Positions 1 to 30,894 are shown, counted from the first letter of the stretch. The stretch is 64,000 nt of DNA from Paralichthys olivaceus (GCF_024713975.1 NC_091098.1:26641316-26705315); one strand, 5' to 3'. Notes: a model not told the origin generated them from the sequence alone. Made by a program: numbers and translations.

Positions 1-478
1 TCACATTAATGAATCATAACCACAGTAAATTAATTTATTATCATAACTCAAATTCAGTCTTTTCACTTTATTAGATTTTTTTATAAAATAATTTTATAAT
101 TTAAAGCTTAAACAAACAAATTTGCTATTATTACCATCATAATTATTATTGTGTCAACAGCTGTAAAACACAACTGAATATTATTGTTTTTATTATATTA
201 GTACAAGTACTCAGACCTTCTACTGAAAGTTAAGTTCCGGTGATGTACAGAATAATGTGTTTATCATCATCATTATTATTATTAATAATAAAAAGCTGAT
301 AACATATTAAATAAATGTTGTTGCAGCTGATGTGATGAGTTAATTCATCAATTGATCGATTGATTAATACGTAAACGATCCGACGTCAGTACTCAGAACA
401 TTAAAATGTATCTAGTGAAGTAAATGTTCTCAGGTAATTTCCACTAATTCATTTTTATAATCACGTTACATCAGCAGG
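1..478. other. AT-rich non-coding start of window
   Basis: AT-rich sequence with ATT/ATA-rich tracts and no coding frame that I can support. The last bases before 479 end in CAG and look like a splice acceptor, so the mdfi-like gene probably has a 5' untranslated exon further left, inside or outside this stretch. Confidence 0.6.
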
Positions 479-2924
479 ATGGAAGTGACATCACACCGCT
501 CCGACTTCACTGAGGGCGGAGTCAGTCAGAACCCAAACCAATCGCAATGCGTCTTGAGTCAGCCAACAGCAAATGGGACGCTGCCGCATCACGACACAGG
601 TGAGACAGTGATCGTGATGTCATCATGTCTCTGATGAGCTGAGACTTGCAGGAAGGACGGAACAACCTGAAGGTCACGTGACCTCTGGCTCAGGAGAGAT
701 CTGGGTCAGAGGTCACAGTTCACCGTGACGACAGTGGAATACTCAGAGTTCATTATCAATAAATGTAATTAACATGTTTATTATCCGATTCATTTATAAC
801 TATAAATGTAAAAGATGAGCGTGTTGCCATGGTAACTGAACTGGAATCCGACCTCTAGAATCAGTTTTCTGAACCGTGTGATCTGAAGCTGTGTGATTGG
901 CTGTTTGTTTAGGAGTCGTACTTAATTACATGACGCTCATCTTTAAACATCCTTTCTGTGCAGAGGAGGCCCCGCCCCCTCTCTCTGATAGGTCAGAATT
1001 TGGTGACCTCAGCGATGACTCTTTGACAGGCAGCTCCTCCACCATTGACGTCTCTCAGTTGCTGCCCTCCCACCCCACCTCAGCTCCCCGCAAACCGAAA
1101 GGTAACCTCGTGAGCCGCCATGTCGCCTGTGATGTCACCTGTCCTCACAGTGATGTCATCTCTCTGTGTCTCAGGTGTGGACAAGTCATCAGTGTCTCCT
1201 GGTCCTGTCCGCGCTCCTCCTCCTCCATCATCCACCTATAACAGACACAGCTGCAGCCTTGATCATCATCATCATCGTCAGAGCACCAGTCAAAAGCGTC
1301 TGTCCTCCACTAAAAGCCACGCCTCCATAAAGAGCGATGCTGCCCACATCAAGGAGGTCGCTGGAGATGGTGAGCCAATCAGCTTCAGTCTGTAGTTGTG
1401 TGGTCATGTGGTTGTGTGGTCGACTCCAGGACACTGGTCCAGGTTCTGCTGCGGCGCCCTGAGGACCCGGACCATCGTCGCTGGGACTGTGGGAGGAGTC
1501 AACTAGAATATAACTCAGTCGATGTTTTCACACGAACAACCTCCTCAGCGGAGGTAATGTCGTCCACACAACAGTGCCCCCTGTGGTTACAAGCTGTGGA
1601 AAGATCAGTGTTGTTGTTTACAGCTCGTCCACACCGAAAGACCCGGAATCAATCAACCAATCACATTTTATTTGTACAGTCCACAATTCTGAATCTCGAC
1701 TTAAAGCTCCAGTGTCAGATTCAGGTGAAAGGATCTATTGTCAGAAATCTAGTGTAGAATAATCCTCATGATGTTTTCAATAGTTTGTTTCATCGAAATT
1801 GTTGAATTGTAGTTTTCTTTACCCCAGAAAATACCATTTATATTTAAACACTTTATATTTACATGGAGGGGAACCTCTCTACGGAGGCCGCCATGTTTTT
1901 TACATTAGTCCAGACTGAACAAACTAAAACCGTTTGAGTTTTTATGAAAACTGAAGCTTCCACAGGTTCTCTGTCATGTTTGGAAGGAGAGGGGGAGGGG
2001 AGGGGTGTTCAGCTGCAGCATGAAATTTTAACACTAGATGTCAAAAAATTCTACAAACTGGACCTTTAACAAAGTGCAACATCCTCTGTTCTGAACCCTC
2101 AACAAGATCCAGGGGAAACAAACTAAACGTTCAACAAGACTCGAAGAAACGTCAGAGTCAGAGGATTCATCTCTCAGGACGGACAGACGTGAAACAGAGT
2201 CAACAAAATAATTGATGAGAAAAAACTGTGTCGAACATGTGAATCACTGTTTAAAGTTTTTATGCAGAAGAAAAGTTCTGACACAGACGAAGGAGTGTTA
2301 ACATGTCCACTAGTTGATAGTTGATGATGACAGACAGTTACAGACACATGTCAGTTTATCTTCTGGAACATTCTGTTTATCTCTGTCAGACACTCACAGT
2401 CCGTCGACTCCTCCCTCCTGTTCAAACATCAACTAATGTGTTCACTGTCCCCTGGTCTGTCTCTGTCTCTACAGACTGATGTGTTCACTGTCCCCTGGTC
2501 TGTCTCTGTCTCTACAGACTGATGTGTTCACTGTCCCCTGGTCTGTCTCTGTCTCTACAGACTGATGCGTTCACTGTCTCTGTCTCTACAGACTGTTGCG
2601 TTCACTGTCTCCTAGTCTGTCTCATTCTGTGTCTCTGTCTCCACAGACTGTTGCGTTCACTGTCTCCTGGCCTGTCTATTCTGCGAGATGCTGTCCATGT
2701 GTTTTGCTGTGGGGGACTGTCTAGCATGTGGAGTGGGCGGGGCCGGGTGTTGCAACGCCGCTGATGGTTGCTGCTGCTGCTGCGTAGAGGCGGCGGGGGA
2801 GGCGGCCTGTACGGAGGAGGCCTGTCAAGCCGTGTTGGATTGTGGGATACTGGAGGACTGCTGTGGCTCGTCCGACTGCATGGAGATCTGTCTGGAGTGC
2901 TGCTCCATCTGCTTCCCCTCGTAG
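479..2924 (+). CDS. mdfi: MyoD family inhibitor (I-mfa domain) protein, mdfi-like
   Basis: Four coding exons join in phase: 479-599, 964-1101, 1175-1369 and 2647-2924, giving about 243 residues, the usual size for MDFI/MDFIC. The last exon encodes the cysteine-rich I-mfa domain, beginning DCCVHCLLACLFCE and ending CMEICLECCSICFPS, with a run of five cysteines in the middle. Family members bind and restrain transcription factors such as MyoD-type bHLH proteins and act in cytoplasm and nucleus. The N-terminal part is Ser/Pro/His-rich and poorly conserved, as in the family. The start ATG follows an acceptor-like CAG and lies in a good frame. Whether this is the mdfi or mdfic orthologue is uncertain: the FPS ending is MDFIC-like, while the neighbouring MiT/TFE gene recalls human MDFI-TFEB. 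The last exon has duplicated acceptors upstream (see repeat at 2439-2646). The gene is tail-to-tail with tfe3. Confidence 0.88.
673..682. promoter_or_regulatory. Perfect palindromic CLEAR/E-box in mdfi intron 1
   Basis: The ten bases GTCACGTGAC match the CLEAR consensus bound by MiT/TFE factors. The site is intronic and about 4.7 kb past the 3' end of tfe3. Function is inferred from motif only. Confidence 0.4.
1520..2075. mobile_element. Degenerate interspersed repeat (teleost type) in mdfi intron 3
   Basis: Positions 1595-1635 match 47284-47324 (in an irak1 intron) at 40 of 41 bases, so this is a dispersed repeat. The right part, around 2029-2072, ends with a phrase like 'tctacaaactggaccttta', which I remember as common in percomorph intergenic DNA. 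Element class and ends are not certain. Confidence 0.5.
2439..2646 (+). repeat. Tandemly duplicated splice acceptor and exon start before mdfi exon 4
   Basis: About five copies of a 31-55 bp unit carry the motif GTTCACTGTC..CCTGGTCTGTCT followed by a pyrimidine tract and CTACAG. AG dinucleotides end at 2474, 2517, 2560, 2591 and 2646. The last (CCACAG) is the acceptor that keeps the I-mfa frame. The units resemble the first 30 bases of the exon itself. Using the first three decoys gives an immediate stop; using 2591 frameshifts the domain. Confidence 0.85.
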
Positions 2925-3055
2925 AGCAGCCAATCAGAGACAGACGTCAAGATGAAGTCACAAAGAGAAACTGAACCAGACCAGGATGGCTGATGACATC
3001 ATAACTCTGATGACATCATGATCGTTCATGTCACATGATGGACATGATGGTCTCT

Positions 3056-3160
3056 GTGATGGCGTCTCAGTGTGGACCCGTGTCCTCACTGTGATGGCGT
3101 CTCAGTGTGGACCCGTGTCCTCACTGTGATGGCGTCTCAGTGTGGACCCGTGTCCTCACT
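3056..3160. repeat. Three perfect 35 bp tandem copies
   Basis: Units begin at 3056, 3091 and 3126 and are identical (starting GTGATGGCGTCTCAGTGTGG). They lie just after the mdfi stop, probably in its 3' UTR. Confidence 0.95.
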
Positions 3161-5064
3161 GTGACTTCCTCATGTTTGAAATAATTCGTATTATTATGAC
3201 GACGAAAGTTAAAGCTACGATGTGCACGTCAACATGTGCCAGTGTCATGTGAGTACATGTAATCAGATTACTCTCTGACTACTACTTGTGGAGTAACGCA
3301 GCTCTGAGCTGTGAAAACGCGCCAGGACGAAGTAAACCTGACTGACAGCTCAGGGGGGGGCGGGGCTGGGTGGGACAGGAAGTGGGTCCTGCTGGCACAG
3401 GAAGTGTGTGTTTGTTGAAACTATGTGCCAGGACATCCAAACAGGAAACAGGAAATCACTGTGATGACAACTCCACCTGACCTCTGATCTCTGGGAAGAG
3501 CAACATCAAACACAAACAGCACAGATCAGTGTCACAGACAGAGATTTAAGTGCTGATACTGCCCCCTGGTGTTCAAACTGATGAAATGTGATCTGCCTGA
3601 GGAAACACACACACACACACACACAATCAAAATGATTGTAATTGAATTTATTTCTATATAAAAGTTTGATCTATAAAAACTGAGGCTACAGACATTTACA
3701 TGAACATCACAGATGAAATGAATCCCTTCTTCGTGACTGACAGCTGAGTCACAAGCTGTCGTTACTATGGTAACCGGAGCTACATCACAGGCATGTTTAT
3801 GGCTGATTCAGGTTTGTGCTGCTCAGTGACATCACTGGGTCCAAACTGTCAATTCAGCTGCATTTATTTGAAATGTCACAGAAATCTGGACCTTTGGTCT
3901 ATTAAATGTAAATTGATTTGATAAAACATTTTTTTAAACTAATTCTGTAAGTTGATCATAATAAATGTGGACGAAGCTTCGCTCCTGAATGAGGATGAAC
4001 TCTGCTGTAATATTACTATAAGAGGTGTTTTATCTGACGTCCATTAAACGTCCAGCAACGTTTCCTGTCTCCAACACTGTGATTCTAGATTCTGCAGCAG
4101 AAGCTCCTGAGTCCTGAACAGGTGAGACGCCTGCTGTGATGTCACAGATGGAGGCGTGGCTACAGGAATCTGTGCCACATGTGGAAGATTCTGAATGACA
4201 TCAGCACAAAGCTAATGCTAGCATTAGCTGTGTACTTCAGCCATTATTGTGTTTAAAGTCTAACCAATAACAACAGCTAAACTGGTTAGCATGCTAACTC
4301 CAGTAGAAGAAAACAGTTGGTGAGTAAACAGCTGCAAATGCTAACGTGAGCTAACGTTAGCTTGGTAGCAGGAATGTACATAGATCTCATTTAAAAGATT
4401 TTCTGGAAATAAAATCGATTTGTGAAAAAAAAAAAAAAACTTCACTGCAGCCGGGGAGAGAAAAAAATATGATCTGACCTTTTTCTCAGCCACAAGTCAG
4501 AACTTTGACTTTGTATCAAATAATTAATTTTGACTTTATCATTCACACATGAATATTTATATTCATTGTTGTCAACTTCATCTGACTTTGTACATTTTTA
4601 TTTCTGGTTATTTTTTTCAGGGATCAGTTTTTGTTTCTTTCGCTGGTGCGTCGTTCTTTTAAAGGAACCAGCTTCTGACGTGAACCTATCAGAACACAGT
4701 TTAACCTGATGCAAACATTTCTAAACTTCTTTGTCACTGATGAAACGTTTTCTTTATCTGAAACTGAAAACAGATTTCATTTGAACTGTTATCGACCAGT
4801 TATTGATCAGCTGCTGCTCCAATGATCAGTTATTTCAGTAATGGACGATTAGCTTCTGCTCTGTTTCTGGGCTGATGTTGACGGAGGATGAGGCAGCACA
4901 GCTGTCGCCATGGTGACATTGGAAAACACACACTGGTGACGATGGGAGCACTGGAAGACACAGTGGTTACCATGGTTATCTAAGTGATGCTGGAGGACAT
5001 ATCGGTTATCATGGGTAATCTGGTAATGAGAGACTTCCTGGATAGCACAGTGACACTGTTTCAC

Positions 5065-5066
<2 letters not shown>

Positions 5067-5139
<73 letters not shown>
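5067..5139. repeat. (CA)n microsatellite
   Basis: About 36 uninterrupted CA units downstream of the tfe3 stop. The open frames across it are repeat artefacts. Confidence 0.98.
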
Positions 5140-5142
<3 letters not shown>

Positions 5143-5351
5143 AGAGTACCATGGAAACGCGTGTGAAACTGACAGACTCACAGTGGTTACCATGGTAACA
5201 CTGTAGGAAACATTGGCTCCCTGTGACATCACTTTTATATTCTGTTGATTTTGATGAATAATATTTCTATTAAAAAAATTAAAATTAAAAAAAATCTCTG
5301 GTCTGAGTCCTGCCTCTGGCCAATAAGATCCCTGCGTGCATGATGATGTCA

Positions 5352-12320
<6,969 letters not shown>

Positions 12321-12760
12321 CGCTCCGGAGGCAGAAGAGACGACTCGGCGGGATAAGTCCGGACTGATCCACCGGAGGATCCAGACACAGTCAGTCCGAG
12401 CCGGAGCAGGAGCCGAACCAGAACCGGGTCCAGCCTCAGGTACAAGTCCGCCACAACGCACGCGCGCGCACCCACACACACACACACACACACACTGACC
12501 AATCATCTTCCGCCCTGCTCACCGCTGACCAATAGGAATGAGGCAGAATCCTCTGGCAGCCAATGAGTGGCTGCTGCGGAGGCGGGGCGGCCATCTTGTT
12601 TGTTTTGGTCCGTGAGTTTACGGGAAGTTTGGAGTGGGGGGGCGGGGGTGACGTCACTCCAGCTGATCGGCTGTCCTCAGAGTGACAGGAGAGCCGACCA
12701 ATCAGGGAGGGCGGTGTTTCATCAGACAGATGACGTCACAGACAGTCAAATGTCACTTTC
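12321..12760 (-). promoter_or_regulatory. tfe3 5' region and probable promoter
   Basis: CpG-rich sequence upstream of the tfe3 start. It has a short CA tract (12474-12496), GCCAAT-type boxes near 12558 and 12698, and a YY1-type site at 12587-12597 (CAAGATGGCCG read on the minus strand) embedded in GC-rich DNA. Transcription start not determined. Confidence 0.6.
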
Positions 12761-12782
12761 ATTCTGAATTCAACGAAAACAT

Positions 12783-12957
12783 CTGATCTGGATCCTGTTG
12801 ATCTGGATCCTGTTGATCCTCTGAACTGGATCCTGTTGATCTGGATCCTGTTGATCCTCTGAACTGGATCCTGTTGATCTGGATCCTGTTGATATGGATC
12901 CTGTTGATCTGGATCCTGTTGATATGGATCCTGTTGATCTGGATCCTGTTGGTCCTC
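12783..12957. repeat. Minisatellite of TGTTGATCTGGATCC units
   Basis: Tandem copies of a 17 bp core (CTGTTGATCTGGATC) with longer variants that insert CTCTGAA. Open frames here on either strand (QDPDQQDP-like or NRIQI-like) are repeat artefacts. Confidence 0.95.
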
Positions 12958-12960
12958 TGA

Positions 12961-14342
12961 ACTGAGATGTCTCCCACTGCATCCCCATATATCTCCCTCA
13001 CCCTGCGTCACCCATTCTGACAGCACATCCATGAATGGCTAGAATTACGGTCACTCTCTATGTTACAGGTGTTCACATCCTACTGGACAGTTGAATCTAA
13101 ATATGCATTCCTGAATCTTGTGTCCTGTCACTGGTGAAATGTGCGAAAGAGTTGAAGATGTTTGGAGCCTCTGAGATCGATATGAAAGTCTGTGAGCGTG
13201 GACACCATGTTCTGCTGGGTGGTCCTTTATCTATAACCTGACCTTTGGTACTGCTTAGAGAGAGGAGGGAGGATCTGTGGAACTAGACAGGCACAGATAT
13301 AATGCAATACATATTATTATATCTTATATAGTGGCATATACAGTAATGTGTGAGGATGGTCACGTTATTGCTTTCATGCTTTGGCAGTTGTTAATGTTGC
13401 TGTTTGTCAATAAAGCATAAAGATATAAGAGAAAAATGTATTTGTACAAAAAGTTTTTTTAATTTATACTATTACTAATAAACTTGAGTCAAGTACTTGC
13501 AGACCGTTTTCATCTTTTTATTTCATTTATAACCTCATAAACATTTCTCATGTTATTTTCTTACAGAACTGCATGATGGGAAACAGACATGGACAGAATG
13601 GAAGGCAGTGGCCGGCCACTAACCAATAACCTGCAATCAATCCATAATCAATAATAACTAGGTACCAGAAGTACAACAGGAAGACGAAGAGTCCACAAAC
13701 ATGCTGCTGTTACACCCACAGAGAGAAAAGAGAGGTGCTGGTGGAGACTGTTGTCATGGTAACTAAAGTCTAGTGGTTGCTATGACAACAGTGAAACCAG
13801 CATAGGAGAATGAGGCTCAGGGAACCTGGAGGTCACCATGGTAACATGCTGCTCCAGAAACCCCGAGTTCCTCTAACGAGAAGTCAGCGGGGTGAGAACT
13901 CTGGTCACAAAAAAAAAAAAGAAGATGTCATTCAATTACGTGACATCACCTCCTAGTCTCCTCTGATTGGTTGTTTAACGGCCATATTGGCACATGTAGA
14001 TTTAGGTTCGTTAATGTTTCTATTCCACATGCCAACATATGAACAGTGTTTGTTTCATGCATGTTTCAGCCTGTTTGGATGGTCGCCGTGGTGACGGCGG
14101 CTGCTTCACGCCTGTGGTTGTTTTGTGTCAGATAACAAACGTTCACCTGAGCCCTGACGTCTGGTTAATGATCCTCAGGTAACAGCAGCTTCGGACAGGA
14201 ACAGGAAGTCACACACTCACGTGGTGTGAAAAGATGGAAACTGATGTAACATCACAGTGACGGACAAACACAGCGTCACCAGCATCAGACCGACCAGGAA
14301 GAAAAAAAGAAAAGACATGAAGAAAAGAAAACCAACAACATT

Positions 14343-14373
<31 letters not shown>

Positions 14374-14807
14374 ACATCATCACTTTAACAGTTCACTGAG
14401 AGCATTACAAGTTATTTTGACCAGAAGCTAATGCTAGCCTGTGGTAACGAGAAAACATTTGAGCAAATCTTCCATTTTTCAATTACCCACAAAGCTAGAA
14501 TGTAAAAAAGTCCCTCATATAATAACAAATTCAAATGTTTCCTGCAAGAGTAAAAATTTTAACTCAAACAAAACTAAAACAAACATCGATTGCTCAAATC
14601 AGACGGAAAGATTTGGACCTGATGACGACTCTGAGGACGAGTTCTAGGCCATTTCCTTCCACTGAGGCAGGAGAGGACGACCACTGGAGTCCTCTTCACA
14701 AACCAAAAACACGCTGCGACATCCAGAGACTGAGCACCACAGCGACGCAGGAAGAATTCAACAGAGTCACAGGTTTCAGATGAATATCACAGAAACATGT
14801 GTTATCC
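12961..14807. other. Intergenic DNA, no gene recognised
   Basis: AT-rich intergenic sequence. It contains an ATC trinucleotide run at 14345-14372 and a short open frame at 14441-14647 with no recognisable similarity. Confidence 0.55.
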
Positions 14808-15169
14808 TAGCTTAGCACAAAGAGTGGAAGCAGGGGGAAACTGTTAGCCTAACTCTGTTAAATGAGGAAAAGGAACTGCCGATATTTTCTGTTGTGCTAA
14901 GTATTAGATTTTAAGATTTAAAGTGCAGTTGTGTTAGCATGCTAAATGTGAACTTCGTTCAGTTTCTCCCACAGTTACTGTTTACAAGCTAACCACAGAT
15001 TAGCATTATTAGAAGTGTTATTAGCTCCCAGTCAAACTGTAGCATTTAACAGATTTGATGCCTTCATGTTTTACTAAACAATTCTTTTGGAATTTTCACT
15101 CGATCTTTTGACTTATCTTGTTTAATGGCTGCTTAGTTTACCTCTGCTTCCAGTCTTGATGCTAAGCTA
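14808..15169. mobile_element. Foldback/MITE-like element with 35 bp terminal inverted repeats
   Basis: The left arm 14808-14842 and the reverse complement of 15135-15169 agree at about 31 of 35 positions (core TAGCTTAGCA..AAGA.TGGAAGCAG). The interior is AT-rich and non-coding. I remember this wording as a frequent non-autonomous repeat in percomorph genomes, but the family is not named here. No clear target-site duplication was found. Confidence 0.75.
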
Positions 15170-15318
15170 AGCTAACCAGGTCCTGGACCTATCTGAAGAG
15201 CAACAGAGATGAAGGTGAGATGACACAGAACCAGGGAAAAATGTCAAACTGTTCCTTTAACCTTCACCCTGTTAACCTCACCTGTGGAGCCAACATGGCC
15301 GCTGCAGGGCTCTGCCTG

Positions 15319-15348
15319 TGACCTTTGACCTTGACACAGTCACGTGAC
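15319..15348. promoter_or_regulatory. DR1 nuclear-receptor site plus CLEAR box upstream of tfe3
   Basis: TGACCTTTGACCT at 15319-15331 is a perfect DR1 (two AGGTCA half-sites with one spacer base, minus strand). Seven bases later comes a perfect CLEAR palindrome, GTCACGTGAC (15339-15348). The pair lies 3.0 kb upstream of the tfe3 start and 2.1 kb past the fgd1 stop. Binding is inferred from motif only. Confidence 0.45.
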
Positions 15349-17331
15349 CAGGGTGGGGCAGGGTCACAAGGAAATAAATTATATTTACAAAAATTTTAGT
15401 CTTAGTTTTCTTCTTGCATCAAGCAAACATCGAACACAACCCGACTCATTAACACAGAAATATCCAACGAGAAGTTTCATCTTTTCACTCAGATTCTTCA
15501 GAATCACAAGAACAATATTAACAATATTCACTTTTTCACTATCAAAACACTTTGTCCAAAAGAAAAGCTGCAACGAGACGAGTCTGTTCACGTCGGCTCT
15601 GTCTAAACGCTGGAAATCCAGGAAACAAGAGTCCGTGTCACCAGCAGAGGTTCAGAGTCCAGTTTGGTTCCAGAGTCTTTAAAACTCCACCGACACTTTA
15701 CATCCGAACTGATGATTTCATCTTCAGTTACTAGTTTTTAAGAATTCATTACTTTGTCATCTGGCCATTTAAAAGAGGAGGCAGGTAATACTCTGAAATA
15801 ATTATCATCAGATACAAAATGTAGAATTGTATTTTACTGAATTCTATCTTTTTTAATGTAATTATGGAACATATAAATATATTATGGAATATTCAATACT
15901 GTATCATTAAGTCTATCTGATTATAAACATGTGACAGTAATAAATATGTAAAAAATATAATTGAGTGAAAACAATGTGATTAATGTTTTATTTTATAACT
16001 AATCAAGTTTTCTCATAATATAGTCAAATACTTTTATCACTTTTAATTTTTCTTATTTTTTATGATACATGTTACATGATGTCACATGATATATATCATT
16101 AGTAACATGTAACAATGAGACAATATCTTTAATTTATAAAGTATAAATTATTAAAGATGTATTTTTTATTTTACTACATGTGGGAGATTTCTTCAGGCGA
16201 GTGACAACAACCTGCAGTACCATGCTTCACCTGCAGAGAGCAGACCAGCCTCAGAGCTGAGGTTGTGGGGAGCTGTAGTTTTGGAGCAGTGACATCACGA
16301 AGGGTGAAATCATTGTTTTTCTTCAGGTAAAATTAGGATTTAAAAAATGAAACATCTTTAACCTCCTTCATGTTTTAACACTTTCATTTTTAAAAACGGG
16401 GAAGAATCTTATTATCTCTTTCTTCATCGTCCAAGGCAGCGATGACAGAGCGTAAAAACCTCAGGTCACTTCTACACAATCAGAATTGTAAACCTGTCTG
16501 TGTTCTCATATATATATATTTATATATATATATATATATACACACACACAATAAATATATATAAAAACTTCTTCAAATTTGAACTGCTTCAAATAACTGG
16601 GCTCTTAGATCATTTATTTGCAATATGAACTGTCTTCTCTTCTCTTCCTCTGCGAAAGTTGTATTTATTTTAGATTTTATATATTAAAAGTCTCTAACGC
16701 GGCAATGTTGTAATAACTGAACGTGTTGCAGTACCCTGATCCACCAGCAGGGGGACTGCTCTGACTGACACACTGAACAGGTTTTTAGGTGCAGTACTGT
16801 GAGTGGCCACATGGAGGTGAGTGGACACTGCTTCCGCCACTCGAGTCCATTTTCTGCAAACTGTTGACCTCGGCCGCTCCAGAGAAACGTTACATACGTT
16901 AAATTATACGATAAATTAAATTAGTTAAATTAACAGTAACTCACAGTAACCTTCTGAAAACTGGACGTCCAACAAACATCCAATCAGAGAGCTCCAGACT
17001 CCTGTTGCCGTGAGCTCATTGGATAAATTCACGTATTTAAAAAAATTTGGGAATTTGGGTCAGTTTCCTGAAGACGACAGTGACGGCACAACTCTGGTGG
17101 AGGCATCGCCATAGAAACAGCAGCTGGGGCTCATGGAAGGTGTAGTATAAAAACAGAGGGAGGAGTTTACTGTAACCACATTTATAAAAGTTACCTATGT
17201 GACCAGAGGCTCCACCCACCTCGCCTCACAGGTGAAAGGAGAAGGAGGAGAGAGAGAGAGAGAGAGACGCCATCTTGTGTTGACAGCAGGAAGGAATCAT
17301 GCAGACGAAGTACGCAACTTTAAATATACAG

Positions 17332-17334
<3 letters not shown>

Positions 17335-17386
<52 letters not shown>
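17335..17386. repeat. (GT)n microsatellite
   Basis: About 25 GT units close to the fgd1 3' end. Confidence 0.97.
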
Positions 17387-17388
<2 letters not shown>

Positions 17389-17481
17389 CAGTGACACTGG
17401 CTTGTTCCGGTTTCCAATCAGGACTGATCATCATCTAAAGACCCCGCCTTCTTAATTGCCATCATTTCTCAACTGACAGAA

Positions 17482-29710
<12,229 letters not shown>

Positions 29711-30894
29711 GACCACACCTGCACAGGTACGTCAGTTCATACACGGACACAGGTAAGAGGTCGCTTACAGTTTGTCTTCTTCCTGTTTCCACATCTTTTA
29801 AAACCAGGCTTTTATTGTGAAGGGTTCAGCAGCATCGTGTTTGTGCCATGTGGAGGTCTTTCACCCTCCCTCTCTCTCCCCCATCCTCCCTCTCTTTTCT
29901 TTCCTGAAAAACAAACTTTTAGGAATCTTCTGTTCTTCATCTCCGACCCTCACAGATCCAGACGAGTCCCGTTAACAGAACAAGTCCACGTCAGAATCTT
30001 CAGAGCAGCAGCTGATCCCAGATCAGATGAAAGAATGGGATTCCTCATGAGCTCCCTGAACGAGTCCACTCAGCTTTTTCTCCTTCTTCACTCAGTCTTT
30101 GTCTTTTAATCCAACATCACTTTGTCTGAGCAGGCAGACAGAGAGAGAGACACGAAGAGACAGAGACAGACAGATGGACATGTCTCTCTCTCTCTGTCTC
30201 TCTTTCGGCTGCTTCAGGCTTTTGTGTGAAAATCTAATTTGAGCTTCAGACCAACACGACTCCTCCTCCTGTGTGCAGACATCTGATCCCAGACCAGCCC
30301 CCCCACATCTGTTTCTCATTTTCTGCTTCCTCGTTTGTTTTTTTATGCTGAAATTCGAAGCAGAAGAAAGATTCCAGAAGTTTTTATTTTTATAATTTCC
30401 ACTCTTTCACTCTTTTGTCCATGAGATGTTGACTTGTCCTGTAGAGGGCTCCACCTGCCTGCAGGTTTCACACAGTGTGAACTTCCTGAGATGTGTCATG
30501 TGACTCCATCTTAACAATGAGAAAACTCTGTCAACTGTGACCAGAACGAGTTTTATCCAAAATGACGAACTGTCCCCAATCATTGTTTGTTTTTAACTAC
30601 ATTTCCCATTAGGCTTCGTTTCGCCCTGTAACTTTTGTTTGTTTGTTTCGCGTCATAAACAATCGTCTCTTGTTTAAAACTTTACTTTATTGACAAACTG
30701 TTAAAAACATCATAGGTTGACTCAATGACGCCGAAGAGAAATTCAGCAAATTTCCGATCGTCGGCTCCTCAGGCTGTAACGAGGCTGAGCGTCATGAGGA
30801 AACAAAGCATAGGTCAGAGGTCAGAGGTCATGCAGGAGACGTCTGTTTTGGTTTCAGTCATAATCCTCTACTACAACTGTCAGATCATCAATAA
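29711..30894. other. Spacer between fgd1 5' end and bmb 3' end
   Basis: Probably contains fgd1 5' UTR and the bmb 3' UTR. A TTTATT at 30686-30691 is a minus-strand AATAAA signal about 205 bases past the proposed bmb stop. Pyrimidine-rich CTCTCT tracts occur at 29865-29900 and 30183-30205. No further exon supported. Confidence 0.55.
30811..30830 (+). promoter_or_regulatory. Triple AGGTCA direct repeat (DR1 x2)
   Basis: Three AGGTCA half-sites in direct order, each separated by a single G. Possible nuclear-receptor binding array, motif evidence only. It lies in the bmb 3' flank. Confidence 0.35.

Larger units (their letters stand above)
2925..5351. other. Convergent intergenic region between mdfi and tfe3
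   Basis: Holds the 3' untranslated regions of both genes, a three-copy 35 bp repeat, a poly-A tract near 4424 and a CA microsatellite. Scattered GCTAGC/TTAGC words occur at 4210-4370. No further coding exon was recognised. Confidence 0.6.
15170..17481. other. Intergenic DNA 3' of fgd1
   Basis: AT-rich, with a TA tract at 16509-16540. It holds the 3' UTR of fgd1 (TTTATT words on the plus strand near 16613 and 16664 could be its polyadenylation signals) and a GT microsatellite at 17335-17386. No coding exon recognised. Confidence 0.55.

Noticed and set aside
2522..2764. Forward 80-codon frame over the duplicated acceptors
   Set aside because: It is out of frame with the I-mfa domain and arises from the repeat.
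12736..13032. QQDPDQQDP and NRIQINRI frames
   Set aside because: Minisatellite translations with no gene context.
14441..14647. 68-codon open frame
   Set aside because: No recognisable motif, AT-rich Lys/Asn-biased composition, no splice or neighbour support.
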